NCBI GenBank assembly: GCA_947630525.1
Contig: CANRHW010000102.1
Coordinates: 1-5,874, forward strand
DNA: 5,874 nt
Direction: 5' to 3'
Origin: an uncultured Clostridia bacterium
GTDB taxonomy: Bacteria; Bacillota; Clostridia; UMGS1883
In this document: piece after piece, positions 1 through 5,634 of the stretch
Layout of the letters: each line of letters begins with the position of its first letter
How positions within the stretch are numbered: position 1 is the first letter of the stretch
The notes under the pieces: generated by a model
Told to the model about the DNA's origin: nothing
The model's input: only the letters and a program-made list of their open reading frames with translations
Database searches by the model: none
Made by a program: the position numbers and the translations under genes

Positions 1-174
1 ATATGGCTTGACTTTATGGCCGAACGGGGCCTGAGCTGGGCCAACTGGTCGCTCTGCGACAAGGCCGAAACTTCGGCCGCCGTAAGGCCGGGGGCCGATA
101 TATCGGACGGCATTTCGGACGGCGAGCTCAGCCCGTCGGGGCGGATAGTTTTCGCCGCGTTCAAAAGCGCCTGA
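1..174 (+). CDS. GH5 endoglucanase (cellulase), C-terminal fragment
   Basis: This is the last 57 residues of a protein whose start lies before the window, read in frame 1 to a TGA stop. The fragment has the C-terminal signature of glycoside hydrolase family 5, probably the Cel5A-like subfamily. WLDFMAERGLSWANWSLCDK corresponds to the last beta-strand of the TIM barrel, whose NW pair lines the substrate cleft. It is followed by a K/R-PGA segment and a closing LSPSG motif (here ELSPSGRIVF). Family members hydrolyse internal beta-1,4-glucan bonds in cellulose or related glucans and are usually secreted. The acid/base and nucleophile glutamates, any signal peptide and any carbohydrate-binding module would be upstream and cannot be judged. 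The protein ends at the catalytic domain, with no C-terminal dockerin or binding module. I see no GC-rich stem with a T-run just after the stop, so its terminator is unclear. Confidence 0.85.
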   Translation: MWLDFMAERGLSWANWSLCDKAETSAAVRPGADISDGISDGELSPSGRIVFAAFKSA

Positions 175-254
175 CCGCCCGGCTATCGCCTGTTAAATTT
201 CATTTTACGTTACGGTTTAATTTTTTCGGAATTATTAATTTTAAAACTTTGTTA

Positions 255-283
255 TTGACTAAAGCCGATTTATGATGTATAAT
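255..283 (+). promoter_or_regulatory. Sigma-A promoter for the zinc-ribbon gene
   Basis: TTGACT (255-260) and TATAAT (278-283) are separated by exactly 17 bp in an AT-rich gap, so 11 of 12 consensus positions match. The expected transcription start near 290 lies only 1-2 nt before the Shine-Dalgarno sequence GGAGGTGAT (292-300). The mRNA would therefore have a very short leader of about 14 nt. Confidence 0.8.
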
Positions 284-303
284 ATCTTGTCGGAGGTGAT
301 TAG

Positions 304-546
304 ATGTTTTGTCCCAAATGCGGAAAAATGAATCCGGACGACCGGGAAAAATGCAGCGGCTGCGGCGCGGTTCTCCACGAGCCAAAGGCCGAGGCGCCCA
401 AGAAAAAATCCGGCGCTCCGATTAAAATAATCGCCCTTATAGCCGCGGCGGCGGTTGCCGTTGGCGGTACGGCGGTCGCGGTAAGCAGCTGCGACAAGGC
501 GGAGGCGCAGGTCTTTGCCGAGGCCTGCTTTATACTGAACTTTTAA
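304..546 (+). CDS. Small zinc-ribbon, single-pass membrane protein
   Basis: An 80-residue protein of unassigned function. Residues 3-20 form a zinc ribbon with two CxxC knuckles (CPKC at 3-6 and CSGC at 17-20), expected to bind one Zn ion. A charged, lysine-rich linker (about 27-37) leads into one Ala/Ile/Val-rich transmembrane segment (about 39-61). Only about 19 residues follow, including a lone Cys after the helix. Many Bacillota proteins share this plan (zinc ribbon, linker, TM helix), usually with a larger extracytoplasmic domain, so this copy looks short. By the positive-inside rule the ribbon should be cytoplasmic. The ATG is fixed by GGAGGTGAT immediately upstream and by its own strong promoter. 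The last residues (ACFILNF) look unlike a normal domain; a shift into another frame near 520-530 would read GLLYTELLSTGEFNAVTV and stop at 578, so an old frameshift is possible. Confidence 0.7.
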   Translation: MFCPKCGKMNPDDREKCSGCGAVLHEPKAEAPKKKSGAPIKIIALIAAAAVAVGGTAVAVSSCDKAEAQVFAEACFILNF

Positions 547-550
547 GCAC

Positions 551-606
551 GGGGGAATTTAACGCCGTGACGGTTTAAAGCGGCGAAATTTCCCCTAACG
601 CTTTTT
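551..606 (+). terminator. Hairpin with short T-run, probable terminator or attenuator
   Basis: GGGGGAATTT (551-560) pairs with AAATTTCCCC (586-595), with one G-U pair. Inside it CGCCG (563-567) pairs with CGGCG (581-585) after an AA bulge. A TTTTT run (602-606) follows, but six bases after the stem. It sits 4 nt past the zinc-ribbon stop and 25 nt before the next gene's Shine-Dalgarno. It may end the small-gene transcript fully or only partly, because I see no separate good promoter for the following gene. Confidence 0.5.
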
Positions 607-617
607 GCCTGCGGGCA

Positions 618-634
618 AAGGAGGTTAAGGTTTG
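618..634 (+). promoter_or_regulatory. Shine-Dalgarno that selects a TTG start
   Basis: AAGGAGG (618-624) lies 7 nt before TTG at 632 and 10 nt before a second in-frame TTG at 635. The first in-frame ATG (656) is 31 nt away, too far to be served by this site. TTG at 632 is therefore the preferred start, with 635 as the alternative. Confidence 0.75.
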
Positions 635-2731
635 TTGAAAAGGGTAATATTGACCATGCTTTCTTATATAAAGAAATTCTTTTCCCGGCTCTACCGCTTT
701 ATCGAAACTCACACGCTCATTTTTTGCGCGGCTCTGAGCCTTGTGGAAAACTTTATTATAGAGGCTCTGGGACGGCGGAGCATTGTCGAGGCTTTCCACC
801 ATCTTACAAGCAGCCCGGTGGTATTTTTATACAATTCTCTTATTATAATGCTGTTTTTGTCCCTCAGTCTGCTGTTCCGGCGGCGCATATTCGGCATAGT
901 GCTGTTCTCCCTGCCGTGGCTGATCTGCGGCGCTATCAACAACGCGGTGCTCAGCTTCCGGGTGACGCCGTTAGGGGCCATAGACTTCCAGATAGTCAAA
1001 ATGAGCCTTATAATGGTATATCTCAGCAAGCCCCAGCGCATAATGCTCTACGTTGGCGCGGCGGTGGCCGTGATAGCCATTGTGGCCCTGTGGATACTGG
1101 GGCCCAAGATTAGCGGCAAGATACACTTCGGCCGCAATTTGGCGGCAATCATAGGCATATTGGCCGCGGTGGTGCTGTTTACCAACATCGGCCTCAACTT
1201 CCAGACGTTGGGCAACCGCTTCGGCGACCTGGTGGGGGCTTACAACAAGTACGGCTTTGTGTACTGCTTCAGTTCAAGCGTTTTGGACACGGGCATGGAT
1301 AAGCCCGCGGGCTACGGCCCCGAAATGGTGGAGACGGCCGTGGAGAGCCTGCCACCGGAAAATCTGCCCGGCGAGGACGACGTAAAGCCCGACGTTATCA
1401 TGATACAGCTGGAGTCCTTTATAGACCCCAACCTGATAAAGGGCGCCAAGTTCAGCGACAATCCGGCGCCGGTATTCACCTGGCTAAAGGAAAACTACAC
1501 CGCCGGGGCCCTGCACATGCCCTCCTACGGCGGCGGCACGGCCAACTCCGAGTTTGAAGTGCTGACGGGCCTGACCATGGAGCCGTTCGGCGCGGGGGAG
1601 TATCCGTATAAGACCATAATGCTCAAAGCCTCCTGTGAGAGCATAGCCTACAACCTAAAGGACCTGGGCTACGGCACCCATGCCATACACGACCACACCG
1701 GCAACTTTTACGACCGGGACAAGGTCTATCCCAACCTTGGGTTTGACAGCTTCCAGTCCATCGAGTATATGAACAACATCGAACGTACCCCCTATGGCTG
1801 GTGCAAGGACAAGATACTCACCAACGAAATACTCACCGCCATAGACACCGACACCGACCACGAAAATCATTTTGTGTGGGCGGTTTCGGTTCAGGGCCAC
1901 GGCAAGTATCCCTCGGAGCCCATAGAGGGCCTCGATTTGGCCATAACCATGGAGCGCGGCGTCTTTGACGACGAGCGCACGTCCATGATAGAGTACTATT
2001 CCAACATGGTTTACGAAATGGACGCCTTTGTGGGCGACCTGATCTCCAAGCTGGAGGAGCGCGGCGACCCGGTAGTGCTGGTACTCTACGGCGATCATTT
2101 GCCCAGCCTGGACTTTACCGCCGACGAACTGGAGCAGGGCGACATATATACCACCGAATACGCTATCTGGGATAACATAGGCCTGCAAAAGCAGCCCTAT
2201 ACAAAAATGGAATCCAACTTCCTCAGCGGCTACGTTACCTCGCTCTTGGGCTATAATATCGGCGTTATCAACCGGCTCAACCAGAGCTGCGGCAACGACC
2301 CGGACTACGAGCAGAAGCTGGAGCTTTTGCAGTACGACGCCCTCTACGGCGAGCATTACAGCTGGCCCACGCCCGACTACTACGCCCCCACGGATATGCG
2401 CATGGGCACCGTTCCTGTAACGTTAGACTACGTGACCCTGATAGGCGAAAATCTCTACGTCCACGGCAGCGGCTTTACGGACAAGAGCGTCATATACATC
2501 AACGGCGAAAAGAAGAGCGGCACCAGCCGGCTCAGCTCCTCCTGCCTGATACTCGGCGGCGTAAACGTGGAAAAGGGCGACTCCATAAGGGTTGGACAGC
2601 CCTCCAGCAAGCGCGAGGTACTCAGCTACACCGACGAGGTGATCTACGGGGCACAGCTCTCTCCGCCTCAGTCCGAAGACGAGGCCGCGGCGGACGGCGC
2701 CGAGGCCGCCGAAGCCCCCCAGGCCGCATAG
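632..2731 (+). CDS. LTA synthase family protein (polyglycerol-phosphate transferase type)
   Basis: A 699-residue membrane enzyme of the LtaS/alkaline-phosphatase superfamily. Characterised relatives move glycerol-phosphate from phosphatidylglycerol onto a growing teichoic-acid chain on the outer membrane face. Five hydrophobic helices lie at about 27-45, 62-82, 86-107, 137-157 and 167-188, followed by an extracellular sulfatase-fold domain from about 252. Visible catalytic landmarks are E261 (IQLES, metal), T303 (YGGGTANSEFE, nucleophile), R362 in FYDRDKVYPNLGFD, H423 (VQGHGKYP) and D488/H489 (YGDHLP, metal). The active site is complete. After the catalytic domain, about 595-665 resembles a TIG/IPT Ig-like module (LYVHGSGFTDKSVIYINGE), followed by an Ala/Glu/Asp-rich tail (about 680-699). 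Length slightly exceeds classical LtaS (about 650) because of these additions. The exact polymer is not certain; relatives include primases and phosphoglycerol transferases, so no gene symbol is given. Confidence 0.9.
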   Translation: MLKRVILTMLSYIKKFFSRLYRFIETHTLIFCAALSLVENFIIEALGRRSIVEAFHHLTSSPVVFLYNSLIIMLFLSLSLLFRRRIFGIVLFSLPWLICGAINNAVLSFRVTPLGAIDFQIVKMSLIMVYLSKPQRIMLYVGAAVAVIAIVALWILGPKISGKIHFGRNLAAIIGILAAVVLFTNIGLNFQTLGNRFGDLVGAYNKYGFVYCFSSSVLDTGMDKPAGYGPEMVETAVESLPPENLPGEDDVKPDVIMIQLESFIDPNLIKGAKFSDNPAPVFTWLKENYTAGALHMPSYGGGTANSEFEVLTGLTMEPFGAGEYPYKTIMLKASCESIAYNLKDLGYGTHAIHDHTGNFYDRDKVYPNLGFDSFQSIEYMNNIERTPYGWCKDKILTNEILTAIDTDTDHENHFVWAVSVQGHGKYPSEPIEGLDLAITMERGVFDDERTSMIEYYSNMVYEMDAFVGDLISKLEERGDPVVLVLYGDHLPSLDFTADELEQGDIYTTEYAIWDNIGLQKQPYTKMESNFLSGYVTSLLGYNIGVINRLNQSCGNDPDYEQKLELLQYDALYGEHYSWPTPDYYAPTDMRMGTVPVTLDYVTLIGENLYVHGSGFTDKSVIYINGEKKSGTSRLSSSCLILGGVNVEKGDSIRVGQPSSKREVLSYTDEVIYGAQLSPPQSEDEAAADGAEAAEAPQAA

Positions 2732-2741
2732 CGGCGCCTCA

Positions 2742-2777
2742 GGGGCGGCACGGGCGGCAGGGGCGGCAGGGGCGGCA
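2742..2777. repeat. 9-bp tandem repeat, four copies (N-GGGCGGCA)
   Basis: Four consecutive 9-bp units share the core GGGCGGCA, with a variable first base (G, C, G, G). The array starts 11 bp after the TAG of the LTA-synthase-like gene. In that gene's frame each unit encodes Arg/Thr-Gly-Gly, so the array reads as an RGG-type peptide past the stop codon. Units of 3n bases suggest slippage expansion in what was once coding sequence. Confidence 0.85.
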
Positions 2778-2783
2778 AGTGAG

Positions 2784-2832
2784 AAAATTTTTCACAATAT
2801 CTCTTGACAAGCTCAGATTTTAATGATATACT
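2784..2832 (+). promoter_or_regulatory. Strong rpsO promoter with UP-like A/T tract
   Basis: TTGACA (2804-2809) and TATACT (2827-2832) are 17 bp apart: a perfect -35 and a 5/6 -10. The A/T-rich stretch 2784-2800 (AAAATTTTT, AATAT) sits at the position of an UP element, which suits a ribosomal-protein promoter. The expected start is near 2839, giving a leader of about 90 nt. Confidence 0.85.
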
Positions 2833-2838
2833 CAGTAC

Positions 2839-2928
2839 TGGTGTATTATCCCACGGCTATGATCGGGGCGGCTCCAACCCCGTCCGCAGTCGTGCGGAGG
2901 TTACAAATATTTTAGGAGGTGCATTTTA
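2839..2928 (+). promoter_or_regulatory. Structured rpsO leader, candidate S15 autoregulatory RNA
   Basis: Hairpin P1 is CGGGG (2864-2868) with CCCCG (2878-2882) and a 9-nt loop. Hairpin P2 follows directly as a perfect 6-bp stem, TCCGCA (2883-2888) with TGCGGA (2893-2898), and loop GTCG. An alternative helix P3 pairs CACGGC (2852-2857) with GTCGTG (2889-2894), with a possible extension of CC (2850-2851) to GG (2896-2897). P3 encloses P1 and destroys P2. The Shine-Dalgarno AGGAGGT (2914-2920) is 8 nt from the ATG. S15 is known to control its own mRNA in several phyla through unrelated leader structures, so regulation here is an inference from position and fold, not from a recognised motif. Confidence 0.55.
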
Positions 2929-3192
2929 ATGCAGAAAGAACAGAAGCAGGCTATTATCGACGCCTACAAGCTCCACGAGGGCGACACCGGGTCTCCCGAG
3001 GTACAGATTGCTATCCTCACCGAAAGGATAAATCACCTCAACGAGCACCTTAAGGTGTACAAGAAGGATCACCACTCCCGCCGCGGCCTTCTCAAAATGG
3101 TCGGCCAGCGCAGGGGCCTTCTCAACTATCTCACCAAGGTTGACATCGAGCGCTACCGCGCCATTGTTGAGAAGCTTGGTCTGAGGAAGTAA
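2929..3192 (+). CDS. rpsO: 30S ribosomal protein S15
   Basis: Complete 87-residue S15, close to the usual 88-89. It binds 16S rRNA at the helix 20-21-22 junction early in platform assembly and contributes to a bridge with the 50S subunit. The family signature is clear: the D-TGSPEVQIA block at residues 19-28, then ERINHLNEHLKVYKKDHHSR in the helix 2/3 hairpin containing the rRNA-contacting H and DHHSRRGLL residues, then RRGLLNYL and a closing LGLRK. The ATG is set by AGGAGGT 8 nt upstream. The gene has its own strong promoter and structured leader and is followed by pnp, the common rpsO-pnp order. Its stop is 247 nt before the pnp start, a wider gap than a tight operon, and that gap is filled by hairpins. 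Confidence 0.98.
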   Translation: MQKEQKQAIIDAYKLHEGDTGSPEVQIAILTERINHLNEHLKVYKKDHHSRRGLLKMVGQRRGLLNYLTKVDIERYRAIVEKLGLRK

Positions 3193-3197
3193 GGGAA

Positions 3198-3245
3198 GCG
3201 AACGCGGAGCGCGGAAAACTTCCGCGCTCCGTTTCGCATTATTAT
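3198..3245 (+). terminator. GC-rich hairpin after rpsO, likely leaky terminator
   Basis: CGGAGCGCGGAA (3205-3216) pairs perfectly with TTCCGCGCTCCG (3220-3231) around a 3-nt loop. An outer GCGAA (3198-3202) pairs with TTCGC (3233-3237). The stem is very stable, but only ATTATTAT follows, not a U-tract. It may protect the rpsO 3' end or terminate partly while allowing read-through into pnp. Confidence 0.6.
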
Positions 3246-3249
3246 GCCA

Positions 3250-3276
3250 AGCCGCAGCGGCATATTTCATGCGGCT
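3250..3276 (+). other. Small intergenic stem-loop
   Basis: AGCCGCA (3250-3256) pairs perfectly with TGCGGCT (3270-3276) around a 13-nt loop. It lies between the rpsO terminator-like hairpin and the long inverted repeat before pnp. No function can be assigned; it may be part of a larger processed intergenic RNA. Confidence 0.5.
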
Positions 3277-3296
3277 CAGGCTTAGTTGGTTTACGC

Positions 3297-3409
3297 GAGG
3301 GGCCGAGGTGCCACTTAGAAAAGGATGGACAAGCCGGCATTCGCCGAAAACGGCGGCCGCGCGGGTTTTGGACATTCCATTCTTTTCTAAGTGAAACCTG
3401 TGTCCCCTC
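3297..3409 (+). promoter_or_regulatory. Long imperfect inverted repeat in the pnp leader
   Basis: Three nested arms pair: GAGGGG (3297-3302) with CCCCTC (3404-3409); AGGT (3306-3309) with ACCT (3396-3399); and an 18-bp stem, 3312-3329 with 3376-3393 (CACTTAGAAAAGGATGGA against TCCATTCTTTTCTAAGTG, one G-U pair). The apex contains CGCCG-AAAA-CGGCG (3342-3355). The element ends 17 nt before the pnp Shine-Dalgarno (GGAGGT, 3427-3432). Known parallels are the RNase III-cut hairpins of the E. coli pnp leader and the Streptomyces rpsO-pnp intergenic region, through which PNPase level is controlled. I see no target-site duplication beside it, so a MITE-type insertion is less supported but possible. 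Confidence 0.65.
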
Positions 3410-3426
3410 CAAAAATAAATTTTTAT

Positions 3427-3442
3427 GGAGGTATTTTTAATG
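3427..3442 (+). promoter_or_regulatory. Shine-Dalgarno that fixes the pnp start
   Basis: GGAGGT (3427-3432) is 7 nt before ATG at 3440. An earlier in-frame ATG at 3425 overlaps this site and would add five non-conserved residues (MEVFL), so it is rejected as the start. Confidence 0.9.
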
Positions 3443-5521
3443 TTCAAGGTATTTGAAACCGAATTTTGCGGACGCCCGCTTATAGTTGAGACCGGCAAAA
3501 TGGCTCAGCTCGCCGGCGGCGCCTGCCTTGTGCGCTACGGCGACACCGTGGTTCACGCCACGGCCACCGCTTCGGCCAAGCCAAGGGACGGCATCGACTT
3601 CTTCCCCCTGTCCGTCGATTTTGAGGAGAAGCTCTACTCCGTGGGCAAAATTCCCGGCAGCTATCTTAAACGCGAGGGCCGGCCCTCCGAAAAGGCAATT
3701 CTGGCCTCCCGCTGCATCGACCGCCCCATACGACCCTTGTTCCCAAAGGATTTGCGCAACGACGTGAGCGTGGTCGCCACGGTAATGAGCGTGGATCAGG
3801 ACAACGACCCCGTTATCACCGGCATGATAGGCGCGTCCATCGCCATTTCCATTTCCAACATTCCCTTTGCCGGGCCTATCGCCGGAGCCACCGTTGGCCT
3901 TGTTGACGGCAAAATCGTCGTCAACCCCACTCAGGAGCAGCGCAAGCGCAGCGATATGTTCCTGACCATCGCCGGCACCGAGGCCAAGGTTAACATGATT
4001 GAGGCCGGCGCGAACCAGGTGCCCGAGGATACCGTATTCGAGGGTATTATGGCCGCCCATAAGGAAATTCAGAAAATATGCAGATTTATCAGCGAGATAC
4101 AGGCCGAGATAGGCAAGCCCAAGTTTGAGTACGAGTCCGTAGTGGTGCCCGAGGAGATGTACGAGGACGTAAAGGCCATCGCCATCGACATGGTGCGCGA
4201 GGCTCTTGACACCGACGACAAAAACGTGCGCGAGGAAAACCTCAAGGGCGTTTATGCCTACGTTTATGAACAGTTGGGTGAAAAGTACCCCGAGCAGGAG
4301 GCCGTGCTCGACGAGGCCATATACAAGCTTCAAAAATACGTTGTCCGCCGCTGGATACTGGACGACGGCAAGCGCGTTGACGGCCGCGGGCTTGAAGATA
4401 TCCGCCCCCTGGCCGCCGAAGTCGGCATTTTGCCCAGGACCCACGGCAGCGGTCTGTTCACCAGGGGCCAGACCCAGGTGCTCACCACCGTCACCCTCGG
4501 CATGATAAGCGAGGAACAGCTCCTTGACGGCATCGATGAGGAAGAGTCCAAGCGCTATATCCACCAGTACAATTTCCCCTCCTATTCCGTAGGCGAGACC
4601 CGTCCCAGCCGCGGACCCGGACGCCGGGAGATCGGTCACGGCGCTTTGGCCGAAAAGGCCCTTGTGCCCGTTATCCCCGACAGCGAGGAGTTCCCATACA
4701 CCCTGCGCGTGGTTTCGGAGGTGCTTTCCTCCAACGGTTCCACCTCTCAGGGCAGCATTTGCGGCAGCACCCTTGCCCTTATGGACGCGGGCGTGCCCAT
4801 CAAAGCTCCCGTGGCGGGTATTTCCTGCGGTCTTGTGACCGAGGGCGACCGCTACATCACCATGGTGGACATTCAGGGGCTTGAAGACTTCTTCGGCGAT
4901 ATGGACTTCAAGGTGGCCGGCACCAAGGAGGGCGTAACCGCCATTCAGGTGGATATAAAGATAGACGGCCTCACGCCCGAAATAATTCACGAGGCGCTTA
5001 TGAAGACCCGGGCCGCCAGGTTCAAGATTTTGGACGAGTGTCTGCTCCCCTGCATAGCCGAGCCCAGACCCGAGATAAGCAAATACGCCCCCAAGATAAT
5101 CTCCACCGTTATCGATCCCGAAAAGATAAGCGAGGTAATCGGCAAGGGCGGCAAGGTCATTCAGCGGATTACCGCCGATACCGGCGTAAAAATAGACATC
5201 GAAGACGACGGCACCGTTTATTTTGCCACCAACGACGCCGAGGCCGCTCAGCGGGCGCTGAAAATCGTCCGTGGCATAGCCGGCGACGTTAAGATCGGCG
5301 ACGTGTTCAACGCTACCGTTACCCGCCTGATGGATTTCGGCTGCTTTGTGGAATACCTGCCCGGCAAGGAGGGCCTTGTGCACATATCCAAGCTGGATAA
5401 GAAGCGGGTGGAAAAAGTCAGCGACGTGGTTTCCGTCGGCGACGAGATAGTGGTTAAGCTCATTGAGGTAGACCGTATGGGCCGTTATAACTTCTCACGC
5501 AAAGACGCCCTGCCCGAATAA
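3440..5521 (+). CDS. pnp: Polyribonucleotide nucleotidyltransferase (PNPase)
   Basis: A complete 693-residue PNPase, the phosphorolytic 3'-5' exoribonuclease that releases nucleoside diphosphates and can add 3' tails. It works as a cytoplasmic ring trimer. Domain order is first RNase PH-like (about 1-145), alpha-helical linker (about 150-295), second catalytic RNase PH-like (about 310-540), KH (about 552-612) and S1 (about 618-690). Landmarks include FFPLSVDFEEKLYSVGKIPG and KREGRPSEKAIL in the first core; RPSRGPGRREIGHGALAEKA and SSNGSTSQGSICGSTLALMD in the second; D483, D489 and K491 in LEDFFGDMDFKVAGT, matching the E. coli metal/phosphate site D486/D492/K494; the KH loop IGKGGK (567-572); and the S1 start GDVFNATVTRLMDFGCFVEY. 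Tandem TAA stops end the gene. No clear promoter lies in the gap after rpsO, so transcription probably reads through from rpsO. Nothing essential is missing. Confidence 0.98.
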   Translation: MFKVFETEFCGRPLIVETGKMAQLAGGACLVRYGDTVVHATATASAKPRDGIDFFPLSVDFEEKLYSVGKIPGSYLKREGRPSEKAILASRCIDRPIRPLFPKDLRNDVSVVATVMSVDQDNDPVITGMIGASIAISISNIPFAGPIAGATVGLVDGKIVVNPTQEQRKRSDMFLTIAGTEAKVNMIEAGANQVPEDTVFEGIMAAHKEIQKICRFISEIQAEIGKPKFEYESVVVPEEMYEDVKAIAIDMVREALDTDDKNVREENLKGVYAYVYEQLGEKYPEQEAVLDEAIYKLQKYVVRRWILDDGKRVDGRGLEDIRPLAAEVGILPRTHGSGLFTRGQTQVLTTVTLGMISEEQLLDGIDEEESKRYIHQYNFPSYSVGETRPSRGPGRREIGHGALAEKALVPVIPDSEEFPYTLRVVSEVLSSNGSTSQGSICGSTLALMDAGVPIKAPVAGISCGLVTEGDRYITMVDIQGLEDFFGDMDFKVAGTKEGVTAIQVDIKIDGLTPEIIHEALMKTRAARFKILDECLLPCIAEPRPEISKYAPKIISTVIDPEKISEVIGKGGKVIQRITADTGVKIDIEDDGTVYFATNDAEAAQRALKIVRGIAGDVKIGDVFNATVTRLMDFGCFVEYLPGKEGLVHISKLDKKRVEKVSDVVSVGDEIVVKLIEVDRMGRYNFSRKDALPE

Positions 5522-5526
5522 TAAAA

Positions 5527-5634
5527 GGGGCCGTAAAAAAAGTCGCGCAGATCGGTGTCGTCACAAGCTCGGTATCGCAGGTTTAGATTTAAAAAATCTA
5601 AACCTGGCTTATCTCGCTGTGACTCCTTTTCCCC
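5527..5634. other. Structured RNA-like element after pnp with competing repeats
   Basis: The apex is a perfect 13-bp stem, CAGGTTTAGATTT (5578-5590) with AAATCTAAACCTG (5594-5606), and loop AAA. Two imperfect direct repeats sit 5' of it: GTCGCGCAGATCGGTGTCG (5542-5560) and GTCACAAGCTCGGTATCG (5560-5577). Both can pair with the same 3' strand, ATCTCGCTGTGAC (5611-5623): the first through AGTCGCG/TGTGACT plus AGAT/ATCT, the second through GTCACA/TGTGAC plus GC/GC. GGGG (5527-5530) and an A7 run (5535-5541) can pair with TTTTCCCC (5627-5634). On the minus strand the A7 run becomes U7 after the structure, so strand is undecided. I do not recognise the family. Confidence 0.5.

Noticed and set aside
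531..536. TATACT as a -10 box for the LTA-synthase-like gene
   Set aside because: No -35 lies at 16-18 bp. The nearest TTG-type hexamer (515-520) is only 10 bp away, and the site is inside the zinc-ribbon gene.
1655..2356. A 233-codon minus-strand frame inside the LTA-synthase-like gene
   Set aside because: It is antisense to the conserved sulfatase-fold domain, has low-complexity Val/Gly/Ala composition, and no ribosome site or promoter of its own that I can see.
2723..2735. GCCGC-ATA-GCGGC hairpin over the LTA-synthase-like stop codon as a terminator
   Set aside because: The stem is perfect but short, and no T-run follows. It is better explained by GC-rich, repeat-like sequence.
3297..3409. 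MITE-type insertion as the main call for the long inverted repeat
   Set aside because: No direct target-site duplication is visible at either flank, and no transposase or second copy is present in the window. It remains an alternative until other genomes are searched.
3425..3427. Earlier ATG as the pnp start
   Set aside because: It overlaps the Shine-Dalgarno, has no ribosome site of its own, and would add residues absent from the family.
2926..3498. A 190-codon minus-strand frame spanning rpsO, the gap and the start of pnp
   Set aside because: It crosses two real genes and the long inverted repeat, and its translation shows no domain. The peptide within the hairpin simply reflects the repeat.
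3437..5383. A 648-codon open frame on the minus strand opposite pnp
   Set aside because: It is a mirror of the GC-rich pnp codons, its product is Gly/Val/His-rich without a recognisable domain, and pnp is unmistakable on the plus strand.
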